This document shows, in pieces, positions 53,020-61,790 of a DNA stretch of 64,000 nucleotides. The notes beneath the pieces were generated by a model, which ran no database searches, was not told where the DNA came from, and saw only the letters and a program-made list of their open reading frames with translations. The translations under genes and the position numbers were made by a program. This DNA comes from Pseudomonadota bacterium (GTDB lineage Bacteria; Pseudomonadota; Alphaproteobacteria; Acetobacterales; Acetobacteraceae). Where the stretch lies: assembly GCA_018240405.1 (NCBI GenBank), contig JAFEFW010000646.1:1-64000 (forward strand). Direction: 5' to 3'. Within the stretch, counting starts at the first letter, position 1, and the number at the start of each line of letters is the position of its first letter.

Positions 53020-53159
53020 CGGTGATCCTGTACCTGCTGGCGGTCAGCCTGGTCTTCGGCGCCGGCGGCCTGGCGATCTTCCTGTGGTCGCTGCGCAGCG
53101 GACAGTATGACGACATGGAGGGCGCGGCGAACCGGATCCTGTTCGACGAGGACCGGTAA
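53016..53159 (+). CDS. ccoS: cbb3 oxidase maturation protein CcoS
   Basis: 47 aa with one N-terminal helix (VILYLLAVSLVFGAGGLAIFLWSL) and an acidic tail containing GQYDDMEGAANRILFDED, the CcoS signature. ATGA overlap with ccoI. Needed for cofactor insertion in relatives. End of the ccoGHIS unit. Confidence 0.94.
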   Translation: MTVILYLLAVSLVFGAGGLAIFLWSLRSGQYDDMEGAANRILFDEDR

Positions 53160-53281
53160 CCAAGCTCCGGAGCGGGGCCCATCGGCACAGCTGAAATAGT
53201 CATTTCTACGACGCCTGGAACCTGTGCTTTGCGATAGACTGCACGCAGCTCACGTCGAGCAACGACAATAGAGGTGCGATC

Positions 53282-53530
53282 ATGCAGTCTCAAGGCGATG
53301 CCGTCGCCACCGTTATCGGGGCCTTTGTCCCACTCCTCATCATCGGCCTGATAGCGGCAATCATTCTTGCAAAGCTCGCACCGCGGGTTGGTGCAAGCCC
53401 TGTAGCCTGGTTCATCCTGAGCCTGATCCCGGTCGTGAACTTGTTCTTTTTCTACTATGCGGGTTACAGAATTATTGCACACATTCTCGACCGGCTGAAC
53501 GATCTTTCGACCAGGCAGCGGGCCAACTGA
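53282..53530 (+). CDS. small two-helix membrane protein, unknown
   Basis: 82 aa. Two or three hydrophobic segments (FVPLLIIGLIAAIILAKLA and AWFILSLIPVVNLFFFYYAGYRII) and a short polar end. AGAGGTG precedes the ATG by a good distance. No family function recognised. It lies 122 bp behind ccoS and converges with the oxygenase pair. Confidence 0.65.
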   Translation: MQSQGDAVATVIGAFVPLLIIGLIAAIILAKLAPRVGASPVAWFILSLIPVVNLFFFYYAGYRIIAHILDRLNDLSTRQRAN

Positions 53531-53542
53531 ACGCGACGCGGG

Positions 53543-54199
53543 TCACCCGACCGGCTGCTCCGGAAATGCCAGTTCGTGCCGGGACCGCCATTCCGGCTTC
53601 ACATAGTTCACGATCAGCGACCGCCGCACGCCGCGGATCGGCCGCCGCTCCACGCCGTGCCACGTATCCGGACCGGGTACAAAGATCAGACCCCAGTTGC
53701 GCCGGTAGGGCGAGGTGCCGACCCATTGCCTGTTATTGTCATACAGGTCGGTGCCCCACGCCTCGCAGCCGGGTTCCTGCGACAGGTAGATCAGCATGGT
53801 GAACAGCTTGGCGCCGATATCGGTGTGCGGCTCCAGCCAGAACCCGTCGGTGTCGAGACAGTACTCGATCCGCAGTGAGGAACCCGCCAGCCGGACATCG
53901 CACAGCGACTCCAGCCGGTGCACCACATCGCTGCCCTGCAGCGCGGTGGCGATGGCGTCGCAGACGGCATGGCGCGTGCGCTGCTCGACACTGAAGAACT
54001 GCCGCGTGCTGTTGTGTGTCTCGCGCTTGCCCTGCGTGTCGCCGATCATCGGCGGCCGCACGTCCAGGGCGTCGATGGCCGAGCAGGCGTCGACCGGCAG
54101 CATGTCGCGCAACAGCCAGTGGCGGAACGGATACGGTCCGATCTCGCACCGGTCCAGGCAACCCAGGAAGGTGCGGGCAATGGCGGTGCTGTCAGGCAT
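53543..54199 (-). CDS. 2OG-Fe(II) oxygenase family protein (second of a pair)
   Basis: 218 aa from the ATG at 54199, which overlaps the stop of the upstream oxygenase gene. The double-stranded beta-helix iron motif is visible: LEPHTDIGAKLF (H-x-D), then DTWHGVERRPIRGVRRSLIVNYV (distal His and the Arg that binds 2-oxoglutarate). Substrate unknown. Relatives act on peptides or on sugars and lipids. An FNR-type box precedes the pair. Confidence 0.82.
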   Translation of the reverse strand: MPDSTAIARTFLGCLDRCEIGPYPFRHWLLRDMLPVDACSAIDALDVRPPMIGDTQGKRETHNSTRQFFSVEQRTRHAVCDAIATALQGSDVVHRLESLCDVRLAGSSLRIEYCLDTDGFWLEPHTDIGAKLFTMLIYLSQEPGCEAWGTDLYDNNRQWVGTSPYRRNWGLIFVPGPDTWHGVERRPIRGVRRSLIVNYVKPEWRSRHELAFPEQPVG

Positions 54200-54827
54200 G
54201 CGCGGCGGCCGGCACGAAGGTACGCTTGGCAACGGCCGAGACATGATGGCGGAGCAGTTCCCGCTTGGCGGCAAAGGTGCTCGCCATCCAGTTGATCATC
54301 ACATAGCGGCGGACGCCGACGAAGGGCTCATGCCCATGCCAGGAGCAGTCCGACCGGCGGAAGGCGACAAGCGTGCCTGACTCCGGCGGCACCTCGGCCA
54401 GTATGTCATTGAGGTCGTCGCCGCGGCGCAGCAGCCGCAGCCGCCCGCCCTCCGCGTCCCAGTTTTCATTGAAATACAGTAACGCGGTGACCAGCTTGCA
54501 TTCGCTGTCGGTGTGGATGCGGCCGTCACGCTCCGCACAGCGGCCGCGCACCGTGATCATCACCGACTTGTCGGTGACGTCGATAGCGAACTTTTCCGAC
54601 ATTGCCCTGGCGAGGTCCTTCCCACGCAGGGCTTCGATCAATGCGGCGAAGCGCGGGCCGCCGCGTGTCGCCTCAACCGGCAGCAGACCGGCATAGCCGA
54701 TCTGCGGAAAATCGCTGCGGATCGAGGCGGCGTCGCCTGGAGAAACGAAATCCTTGACGACTGTGTAGTAGAACGGCTCGCGTGTCAGCGGCGCCTCTTG
54801 CAGGGCGTTCAGACGGAGCAGCGACAT
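54192..54827 (-). CDS. 2OG-Fe(II) oxygenase family protein (first of a pair)
   Basis: 211 aa from the ATG at 54827 (GAGGA upstream). GRIHTDSECKLVTALLYFNENWD holds the H-x-D; DCSWHGHEPFVGVRRYVMINWM holds the distal His and Arg. The ends of this and the following gene overlap, so they work or are made together. Substrate unknown. The enzyme needs oxygen, yet the box at 54885 is FNR-type, suggesting induction at low but not zero oxygen. Confidence 0.82.
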   Translation of the reverse strand: MSLLRLNALQEAPLTREPFYYTVVKDFVSPGDAASIRSDFPQIGYAGLLPVEATRGGPRFAALIEALRGKDLARAMSEKFAIDVTDKSVMITVRGRCAERDGRIHTDSECKLVTALLYFNENWDAEGGRLRLLRRGDDLNDILAEVPPESGTLVAFRRSDCSWHGHEPFVGVRRYVMINWMASTFAAKRELLRHHVSAVAKRTFVPAAAHA

Positions 54828-54884
54828 CGAATCCTCGCAGCCATAAGAGCAAGGCTCGCCTAGCTCTCCCGCCCGGCTGCACAT

Positions 54885-54898
54885 TTGATCCGGATCAA
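54885..54898. promoter_or_regulatory. FNR/FixK-type box upstream of the 2OG-oxygenase pair
   Basis: TTGATCCGGATCAA is an exact TTGAT-N4-ATCAA match and a complete palindrome, 57 bp before the oxygenase start at 54827. The spacing is close to the 53 bp seen before the cco operon. Confidence 0.75.
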
Positions 54899-54935
54899 GC
54901 TGAGGGACGATTTCCACCGCTTGCTGGCGCGGCGG

Positions 54936-55358
54936 TCACATAATCTCCCAGAACCCGGTTTCCTCATCGTGGCGGGCGCGTTCCAGGCCACTGAAGTCGC
55001 CAATCGAGACAATGCCGACGATCTTCTTGCCATCGACGATCGGCAGATGGCGAAACCCGCCGTCGCGCATGAGACGCAGCGCGTCGATTGCTTTGGCTTT
55101 GGGTCCAAGCGTATCCGGCTGTCCGGTCATGACCACGCCGAGCAGCGTGGTTTTCGGGTCGAGCGCCTCGGCAACGACGCGCCCGACGGCATCGCGTCCG
55201 GTGAAGATGCCGACGAGCTGGCCGCCGCCTCCGGTCACCAGGATGGCGCCGATCCGCCGCTCCCGCATCTGCTGACAGGCCTTCTGCACGGTTTCGGAGA
55301 TCGGCATCGTCACCGGGCGCTGCCGCTTGATGATCTCGCCTAGGTTACGGTTCGTCAT
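54936..55358 (-). CDS. CBS-domain pair protein
   Basis: 140 aa made of two CBS motifs (residues about 8-62 and 72-125). RRIGAILVTGGGGQLVGIFTGRDAV and GFRHLPIVDGKKIVGIVSIGDF are the typical ligand-site strands. CBS pairs bind adenine nucleotides; no catalytic domain is attached. 71 bp behind another CBS gene on the same strand, probably one operon. Confidence 0.88.
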   Translation of the reverse strand: MTNRNLGEIIKRQRPVTMPISETVQKACQQMRERRIGAILVTGGGGQLVGIFTGRDAVGRVVAEALDPKTTLLGVVMTGQPDTLGPKAKAIDALRLMRDGGFRHLPIVDGKKIVGIVSIGDFSGLERARHDEETGFWEIM

Positions 55359-55429
55359 GGTCGATGCCCTCGCTGCTCGGGCCGGAGATTGGGACGCACG
55401 GGAGACAAACGGCCAGGTCCAGAGAGCGT

Positions 55430-55900
55430 CTACCCCACCAGAGCAGGCGTCTGCGCAATGACGCGCACGAGGTCGGCGCGGCTGATGATGCCGACCAGCT
55501 TGCCGTCCTTCAGGATCGGCAGGCGGCGCACGCCATGCTTCATCGCGAGTTCAGCCAGTTCCGGAATGGTCATCTGGTGATCGGCCACCACCACGTTCGG
55601 CACCATCAGGTCGGCCGCCACATGATGGTCCTGCCGCAGATACTCCAGGAAATCCTTCGGCAGGTCTTCACCTTCGGCAATCAGGTCCAGCCACCAGGTG
55701 CGGCGCGCAATAATGGACTCACGGTATGGCTTCAGAACATCCGCTTCACTGACAATACCGACCACTTTGCCGGAATCGTCCAATACAGGCACAGCACTGA
55801 TCCGCTTCTGCGACAAGATCTTCGCGATTTCTCCAAGCGTCGTCTTGGGAGTTACTGTGACGACGGGCGAACTCATGATATCGGCTGCGACAATTGGCAT
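55430..55900 (-). CDS. CBS-domain pair protein
   Basis: 156 aa from the ATG at 55900 behind GGAGGAAAG. Two CBS motifs (DIMSSPVVTVTPKTTLGEIA ... ISAVPVLDDSGKVVGIVSEAD and MTIPELAELAMKHGVRRLPILKDGKLVGIISRADLV) are separated by an insert of about 40 residues. Such proteins often sense ATP/AMP. A near-match to an FNR box lies 53 bp upstream of the start. Confidence 0.87.
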   Translation of the reverse strand: MPIVAADIMSSPVVTVTPKTTLGEIAKILSQKRISAVPVLDDSGKVVGIVSEADVLKPYRESIIARRTWWLDLIAEGEDLPKDFLEYLRQDHHVAADLMVPNVVVADHQMTIPELAELAMKHGVRRLPILKDGKLVGIISRADLVRVIAQTPALVG

Positions 55901-55953
55901 GATCTTTCCTCCGTGCGATAGCGGCACTTTGTGCCGCCGCACGCCAAGTGTAA

Positions 55954-55967
55954 TTGATCCTACTCAA
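55954..55967. promoter_or_regulatory. near-match FNR/FixK-type box upstream of the CBS genes
   Basis: TTGATCCTACTCAA has one mismatch to TTGAT-N4-ATCAA. Its distance to the start at 55900 is 53 bp, identical to the spacing at the cco operon. Confidence 0.5.
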
Positions 55968-56233
55968 CATGCGGCCTCCTACGTCATGCACAGGCGTTCG
56001 AATGGCCTGGCAAGGAGCGGAGGCCCGTCAGCGAGGGCCACGGCCGTGGCAGGCGGCGATCGAGCGCCCGCTGAACACGAAATCGTGAGGCGGCCTGTAG
56101 ACTGCCGCAGCGGCGGCAAACCAGAAACGATCGCACCTGTGCATGTGCGGACTTAGCGGCCTTATCGCGTCCGAAAGGGGCCGGCGCGCGGCATCCGAAG
56201 CCACTGCGATTCAGTCGCCGAGGTGAAGAGCAC
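55968..56233. other. 266-bp intergenic stretch before phaC
   Basis: Divergent promoter region between the CBS operon and phaC. I see no gene and no repeat; promoter elements for phaC were not identified. Confidence 0.4.
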
Positions 56234-58114
56234 ATGAATATTGATCAGACGGGCCGCCGGTCGTGGACACGGTTGCGCCGGATCAATCACAGCATCGCGT
56301 CGCTGTGGCCAACCGGCACGGAACTTGTCGCGGATCTCCCGATGACCCACCGCTCCGTGCCTGCAGACGCGCTTGCTCCGCCACCCGCACCGGCGCCAAG
56401 CCTGTCGGCCGCGGCGGGGCGACTAGCCGCCAGTGCCGCTGATCTCGATGTGCTGCTGCATGCCGGTCAGGGCCAGGCGACCCGGGGCCTGTCGCTGGTC
56501 GGGCAAGGAATGGCGCTGCTGGACTGGGGCGTGCACATGGCCAATGCGCCATTCCAGGCAACGGCGCTGGGCCTGCAAGCAGCGGTGCAGATGGCGCGCC
56601 TGCCGGCCGCCGCGCTGGGCGGCACCATGATCAGCCCGCCGCCGTCGGATCATCGCTTTGCCGATCCCGCCTGGTCGCAGCCGCCGTTCAGCGTTCTGTC
56701 GCAATCGTTCCTGCTGATGGAGGAGTGGCTGGCGCAGGTCGCCGCACGGCCGGCCGGGGTGAGCCGCGGCAACCAGCGGGTCGTGTCCTTCCTGTTCCGG
56801 CAGTTGGCCGACATCGTCTCGCCGTCCAACCTGCCCTGGTTGAACCCGGAAGTCATCCGGACCACGACGGCGTGCGGTGGGCGTAACTTCCTGCACGGCC
56901 TGGTTCACATGCTTGCCGATCTGCGCGACCTGACGGCCGGCAACTCGCGGCCGTCGCACGGCTTCCGTATCGGACAGGACTTGGCGGCAACGCCGGGCCA
57001 GGTCGTGCTGCGCAATGAGCTGATCGAACTGATCCAGTACACGCCGACAACGTCGGCGGTACGGGCGAAGCCTGTGCTGATCGTGCCGGCCTGGATCATG
57101 AAATACTACATCCTGGACCTTTCGAAGACGAACTCACTGATCCGCTACCTGGTGGACCAGGGTTACACCGTTTTCGCCATCTCCTGGCGCAACCCGGACG
57201 CGGCGATGCGCGACACGACCATGGACGATTACCGCATCCGCGGCGTGATGGCCGCGCTCGATGCGGTGACCGATGTCTGCGGCGGCCAGCGGGTCCAAGC
57301 CTGCGGCTACTGCCTCGGCGGCACGCTGCTGTCGATCGCCGCGGCTGCCATGGCGCGCGACGGCGACGACCGGCTGGCGAGCATGACGCTGTTCTGCGCC
57401 CAGACCGACTTTACCGAAGCCGGCGAATTGCAGTTGTTCATCACCGAGGACCAGTTGGCCTTCCTCGACGATGTCATGCGGGTGCAGGGCTACCTGGACA
57501 GCCGGCAGATGGCGGGCTCGTTCCAGTTGCTGCGCGCCAACGACCTGATCTGGTCACGCATGATCCGCTCCTACATGCTCGGCGAGCCGGAGCATCCGTC
57601 CGACCTGATGGCGTGGAACGCGGACGGCACGCGCATGCCAGCGCGTATGCACAGCGAGTATCTGCATCGGCTGTTCCTGGACAACGAGCTGGCGGAAGGG
57701 CGCTTTCCCGCCAGCGGACGGCCGGTGGCATTGAATGATATCCACGTGCCGCTGTTCGTCGTCGCCACCGAGACAGACCACATCGCGCCGTGGCGGTCCG
57801 TGTACAAGATTTCGCTCCTGAACGATTCGGACCTGGTTTTCGTGCTGGCGTCCGGCGGCCACAATGCCGGCGTGGTCAGTGAGCCCGGGCACCCGCACCG
57901 GCACTTTCGCTTGGCCCGCCGCGTTGCAGGCGGATTGTATGTTCCGCCGGATGAGTGGCAGGCGAAGGCTGCCAAACGGCCGGGGTCGTGGTGGCCGGCC
58001 TGGGTGCAGTGGCTGGATGAACAGGCTGGGCCACCGTCGGAACCACCGCCGCTCGGATCCAAGCGTTATGCGCCGCTGGAGGCAGCACCTGGCCGCTACG
58101 TCCACGAGCATTGA
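56234..58114 (+). CDS. phaC: poly(3-hydroxyalkanoate) synthase PhaC-type
   Basis: 626 aa, polymerising hydroxyacyl-CoA into storage polyester. The N-terminal PhaC_N region runs from about residue 150 to 330. The catalytic cysteine near residue 360 is in ACGYCLGGTLLS; the Asp is in VVATETDHIAPWRSV and the His in ASGGHNAGVVSEPGHP. VLIVPAWIMKYYILDLSKTNSLIRYLVDQGYTVFAISWRNPD is the usual core. The first 100 residues are low-complexity, and an ATG at 56342 would shorten them. No phaA or phaB nearby. Confidence 0.9.
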   Translation: MNIDQTGRRSWTRLRRINHSIASLWPTGTELVADLPMTHRSVPADALAPPPAPAPSLSAAAGRLAASAADLDVLLHAGQGQATRGLSLVGQGMALLDWGVHMANAPFQATALGLQAAVQMARLPAAALGGTMISPPPSDHRFADPAWSQPPFSVLSQSFLLMEEWLAQVAARPAGVSRGNQRVVSFLFRQLADIVSPSNLPWLNPEVIRTTTACGGRNFLHGLVHMLADLRDLTAGNSRPSHGFRIGQDLAATPGQVVLRNELIELIQYTPTTSAVRAKPVLIVPAWIMKYYILDLSKTNSLIRYLVDQGYTVFAISWRNPDAAMRDTTMDDYRIRGVMAALDAVTDVCGGQRVQACGYCLGGTLLSIAAAAMARDGDDRLASMTLFCAQTDFTEAGELQLFITEDQLAFLDDVMRVQGYLDSRQMAGSFQLLRANDLIWSRMIRSYMLGEPEHPSDLMAWNADGTRMPARMHSEYLHRLFLDNELAEGRFPASGRPVALNDIHVPLFVVATETDHIAPWRSVYKISLLNDSDLVFVLASGGHNAGVVSEPGHPHRHFRLARRVAGGLYVPPDEWQAKAAKRPGSWWPAWVQWLDEQAGPPSEPPPLGSKRYAPLEAAPGRYVHEH

Positions 58115-58129
58115 TGGCAACCCGGTGAC

Positions 58130-58161
58130 GGCAGCCGGCGGAAGGCGCCTGGCCGGCTGCC
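58130..58161 (+). terminator. hairpin after phaC
   Basis: GGCAGCCGGC pairs with GCCGGCTGCC over a 12-nt loop, 16 nt after the phaC stop and just before the end of the converging gene. There is no T-run, so termination is uncertain. Confidence 0.45.
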
Positions 58162-58181
58162 TGGCATGACGGCACGTGTGA

Positions 58182-58634
58182 TCAGCGGCTCCGTCGAACA
58201 GCGCTGAACACCACAGGTCGTTCCGCTGTATCCCCGGGCTTTGCGTAGAACTCCAGGTAGACCGGCGGCGTCTTGAAATCGGCGTAAAAGGGATTGGTAT
58301 GGCTGCCGTCGCGAAGCGCAAAGCCAATGCCATGCTTGGTCAGATGCAGCGGGTCGGTGCGCAGCAGGTTATCGACCGCATACGGCTCATTTCCGGGGAT
58401 CGGCATGCCGGCCGGCTGCAGCGCGATGATATCCACGCCATTGCGCTGACCTTGAATGCTGGTCACCTGATAGAAGCCGGCCGCATCCGGCGCATCGCCC
58501 GTAACCAACGTTCCGGACGCATCAATCCCCGGCGCGCGGTAATGCCACTCCCAAACCGAGGCTGCCTGCACGCGCGCGGCCGTAACCGGCAGTCCAATGG
58601 CCAGTATTAGCACGAACCACCGACGCATCATCAT
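58182..58634 (-). CDS. secreted protein of unknown function
   Basis: 150 aa with an N-terminal signal peptide (MMMRRWFVLILAIGLPVTAARVQA, likely cut near AQA). The mature part begins SVWEWHYRAPGIDASGTLVTGD and contains GFYQVTSIQGQRNG, suggesting a beta-rich periplasmic protein. No family function recognised. GGGGAG precedes the first of three ATGs; the frame extends further upstream without a believable start. Confidence 0.68.
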   Translation of the reverse strand: MMMRRWFVLILAIGLPVTAARVQAASVWEWHYRAPGIDASGTLVTGDAPDAAGFYQVTSIQGQRNGVDIIALQPAGMPIPGNEPYAVDNLLRTDPLHLTKHGIGFALRDGSHTNPFYADFKTPPVYLEFYAKPGDTAERPVVFSAVRRSR

Positions 58635-58796
58635 CACGGCTCCCCGGCTATCACCGCGGAGCACGCCACGGATCAGTGCTCTACGCAACGAAATGCACGC
58701 ATGACCGCCGGAACGCGCCTGATCCGGCCAGTAAAGGTTTGACAGCGATGGCTGCCTCGACCGATGTCCCGCGGGCAACCAGCAGGGCCGGCCGGA

Positions 58797-59576
58797 ATGA
58801 TGATCGCCTGGATCGAAGCGCAGAGCACCGCGGTCATCGGCGTGCTGACCTTTGCCATGTGCTACGCACTCGCGGCCTGCATTCTCGCGGCAACCGCCCT
58901 GGTCGCGCACTGCCGCGTCGGCGGCGAGTTCAAGTTCATTATCCCGGTCCTGCTGACGCCCATCTCGGTGATTGCGGGCCTGCTGATCGCCTTCCTGGCC
59001 GCGCGCGTCTGGACCAACCTGGACCACGCGCAAGGCTATGTCGCCGCCGAAGCCAGCGCGATCCGTGAGGCGGCACTGCTGGCGGACGCGCTGCCGGACC
59101 CGGTGCGCCGGGCTGTCAGGGCCGATCTGCGGCAACATCTGGCCTTCATCGACGACCATGACTGGCCGGACATGCTCGCGGGACGGGCGAATTTCCGGCG
59201 CCCGCCGCAGTTCCTGACGGAGGCGCAGGCCACCTTGCTCGGCTTCGACGCAGCCACCTCCGGCCAGCGTGTCGCGCAGGAACGCAGCGTGGTGGCGATC
59301 GAGCGTGCGCTGGAGGCGCGGCGCGGCCGCATCCTGCTCAGCAACGCCGTCGTCTCCCCGGCACAATGGGCGGTCATCTTCATTCTGGACGGCGTGATCC
59401 TGACGACGATCGGCTTTGTGCACATTGATCGTCGCTGGACAGCCGCGGCCGCAATGGCCCTGTATTCAACGGCGCTGGCAGCCTGCCTGATGCTGCTGCT
59501 GATCCATGACCGGCCATTCGCGGTCGGCGGCTACGTCCTGCAGCCCGAGGCGCTGCATCAGCTCGGCGCCGATTAA
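58797..59576 (+). CDS. DUF4239-type membrane protein
   Basis: About 259 aa. Two N-terminal helices (MCYALAACILAATALVAHC and IIPVLLTPISVIAGLLIAFLAARVW), a cytoplasmic helical middle with NLDHAQGYVAAEASAIREAALLADALP, and two C-terminal helices. The layout and the EASAIREAALLADALP motif resemble the bestrophin-like DUF4239 family, which is uncharacterised. Start at an ATG at 58797, with 58764 (GTG-type context) as an alternative. Confidence 0.72.
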   Translation: MMIAWIEAQSTAVIGVLTFAMCYALAACILAATALVAHCRVGGEFKFIIPVLLTPISVIAGLLIAFLAARVWTNLDHAQGYVAAEASAIREAALLADALPDPVRRAVRADLRQHLAFIDDHDWPDMLAGRANFRRPPQFLTEAQATLLGFDAATSGQRVAQERSVVAIERALEARRGRILLSNAVVSPAQWAVIFILDGVILTTIGFVHIDRRWTAAAAMALYSTALAACLMLLLIHDRPFAVGGYVLQPEALHQLGAD

Positions 59577-59692
59577 CGCGTTGTCACCGCATTGCAGCAA
59601 AATACCCCTTGTCATGGCGCCCGATCGCGCAATTTCATACTTGTGTAGGGACTCTGCATCAGGGCGATAACAACGACCGAGGAGGCTCAGCC

Positions 59693-60025
59693 GTGCCCCA
59701 TGCGACGTTTTCCGACAACGTATTTCCGTTCGGGCAGCAGATCACCATCCGCTTCAATACGAATTTCGAACAGATCCTGCGTACGGCGATGGCGCTGAGG
59801 GTGCGGCCCATCGAGATCCGCCGCGGGCCGATGCAGGGTGGTATGGATGATCCGGCCCTGCTCGCGCGTATCCGGTCCCCCGTTGGCCTGCTGCAGGCGC
59901 AGGCCGATATGGGGCGGCGGCAGTCGGAGCGCGCCGTTGAGGCGCTGAAGGCGATGGCTGCGGAACTGACAAAGAGCCTCGGGGAGACGGCACAGTTCGT
60001 CTGGCGCGCCAGCGCCTGGCGCTAG
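59693..60025 (+). CDS. small helical protein, possibly phasin-like
   Basis: 110 aa from a GTG at 59693 with GAGGAGG 8 nt upstream. The C-terminal half (QADMGRRQSERAVEALKAMAAELTKSLGETAQFVW) is amphipathic and helical, as in polyester-granule phasins, and phaC lies 1.6 kb away. The similarity is only in character, not in recognised motifs. Confidence 0.55.
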   Translation: MPHATFSDNVFPFGQQITIRFNTNFEQILRTAMALRVRPIEIRRGPMQGGMDDPALLARIRSPVGLLQAQADMGRRQSERAVEALKAMAAELTKSLGETAQFVWRASAWR

Positions 60026-60154
60026 TTCACCGAGGAGCGCTTGGCTCCCGCGTGCCAATGCAGCGTCCCGCCTCAACGCAGCGGCGCGGTCGGCCGACAT
60101 CTTTCCGCTATCGCATCACGAGACGCCGGCGATCCCCTTGACGGTGAATGCCCT

Positions 60155-60715
60155 TCAACGCGGCAGCAGGAACCAGATTGCGAGCAACGGCACGGCTGTG
60201 CCCCGCATCGCGTGCCGGATGTTCGGCGGGTTATGCACGATCTCGCCCGGACCATAGGCGTGCCACCCTCTACCGGCCTGCCACCACTCTCCAGCGGACA
60301 GTACGAGGTAAATCTCCTCGGGCGGGTGGTTGTGCTCCGGATAGGTGATCCCCGGCGCAACCAGGCTGAACCCTGACACGAGCCCGCCGCGCTGCTCCAG
60401 GCCGGTCTGATCAAGCACGCGCGCACTCGCGTGCCCCTCGGCAAATCCTGGGGATGCGTTGGACATCGTGCGCGTGCGCCAGGCCAGCGACGGCTCCAGC
60501 GCCTCGAACGCGGCCGCAAGGTCAGGTCTCATCTCTGCGCGTGCGGCGGCGAGATACCGACAGACTTCAAGGCGCTGCGGTGGCAGTGTGTCTGCGGGCG
60601 TGGGTGCTTCCGCCAGCAACGCCGCCACGCGGGCTCCTGCTGACCGAGCATGAGCGGTGGCCGTAGCAGCCACCTCAGCGCCGGCCAGGCTCAGAAAGTG
60701 GTCGATGGGCCGCAT
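60155..60715 (-). CDS. DMSP-lyase-like cupin protein
   Basis: 186 aa from an ATG at 60715. The N-terminal half is helical; the C-terminal half is a cupin with YPEHNHPPEEIYLVLSAGEWW (His, His, Glu, Tyr) and IVHNPPNIRHAMRG (distal His). This matches the metal-binding layout of dimethylsulfoniopropionate lyases of the DddQ group. Some family members act on other compounds, so true DMSP cleavage is unproven. No acrylate- or propionate-handling genes are adjacent. Confidence 0.75.
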   Translation of the reverse strand: MRPIDHFLSLAGAEVAATATAHARSAGARVAALLAEAPTPADTLPPQRLEVCRYLAAARAEMRPDLAAAFEALEPSLAWRTRTMSNASPGFAEGHASARVLDQTGLEQRGGLVSGFSLVAPGITYPEHNHPPEEIYLVLSAGEWWQAGRGWHAYGPGEIVHNPPNIRHAMRGTAVPLLAIWFLLPR

Positions 60716-61016
60716 GATGTTCGCCTTCTCGATCTCCTGCTTGTTCCGAACCCTGCCAACGTCCATGTCAGACCGCAACCCGTGCCAACGGCGATGCATG
60801 AAGCGGCTGGACGCGGATATCCGGCGGGCGATCGACCCTGCCCTCAAGGCGCAACAACTCGATGCGCTTCAACAAGGATGCCTGGAAACAGGGCTAACCA
60901 GCGTGCCACCGCTTTCCCGGACGGGGCCCTGCACGTTGCCAACCACCGGCGTCGGGCTGGCGAAGCGTAACGCCGGCCCGAGCAGCGAGTCTCCCTTGGG
61001 ATGACGGGAGGCTCGC
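60716..61016. other. 301-bp divergent intergenic stretch
   Basis: Between the cupin gene and the DUF1223 gene. No gene, clear operator or strong hairpin seen. Confidence 0.4.
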
Positions 61017-61715
61017 ATGATCCATAGACGTAACCTGATGCTTGGCGCCGGCGCCCTGGCCACCGCGCCGGGCGCAGTGGCCGGCGGTGTGACGCCGCTG
61101 GTGGTACTGGAACTGTTCACCTCGCAGGGCTGCTCCTCCTGCCCGCCAGCCGATGCGCTGCTGACGGAGATGTCCCCTCGCCCCGGCGTCGTGGCGCTGG
61201 CCTGGCATGTCGACTACTGGAACCGGCTCGGCTGGCCCGACCCGTTCGCATTATCCGCCTGGACCGACCGCCAGCGCCGCTACGCGCAGCGGCTGAACGC
61301 CGAGGTGTACACGCCGGCGCTGGTGATCAACGGCACGCACATGGTGGTGGGGTCCGACCGCGGTGCCGTGCGCTCTGCCATGGCTGCCGCCGCCGCGCCG
61401 GCGGTCGCCACCACATTGCAGCGTGCCGACGGTGGCGTGATCGCGCGCGTTGGGCCGCGGCCGGACGGCGCCATGGTCACGCTGGTGACCTATGATCCGG
61501 AGCACGCGACGCCGGTCCGCGGCGGCGAGAATTCGGGCCGCACCTTGCGGGAGTCGCATATCGTGCGCACCGCCGCACCGGTAACCATCGGCAGCGAGGC
61601 CATGACCCTGGGCCCGGTCACGCCGCAGCAGGGCGCCGTCCTGCTCGTCCAGTCACCGGACCTTGCCATCCTGGGCGCGGCGCAGGTCAGGGCCGTGGGC
61701 GAGGCCGGCGCCTGA
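61017..61715 (+). CDS. DUF1223 thioredoxin-like exported protein
   Basis: 232 aa. A short exported leader (HRRNLMLGAGALATAPGAVAGG, twin-arginine-like) is followed by VVLELFTSQGCSSCPPADALL, a thioredoxin-like fold with a CSSC motif, then WHVDYWNRLGWPDPFA and YTPALVINGTHMVVG. Typical DUF1223. Biochemical role unknown; a disulfide function is plausible. Confidence 0.85.
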   Translation: MIHRRNLMLGAGALATAPGAVAGGVTPLVVLELFTSQGCSSCPPADALLTEMSPRPGVVALAWHVDYWNRLGWPDPFALSAWTDRQRRYAQRLNAEVYTPALVINGTHMVVGSDRGAVRSAMAAAAAPAVATTLQRADGGVIARVGPRPDGAMVTLVTYDPEHATPVRGGENSGRTLRESHIVRTAAPVTIGSEAMTLGPVTPQQGAVLLVQSPDLAILGAAQVRAVGEAGA

Positions 61716-61790
61716 CACGGACTGGCATCCGCGCCGCGGCTGGGTCATCATCCCCCCGCCGGTCTGCCGGCCAAAACAGGGGAGGTTCGG

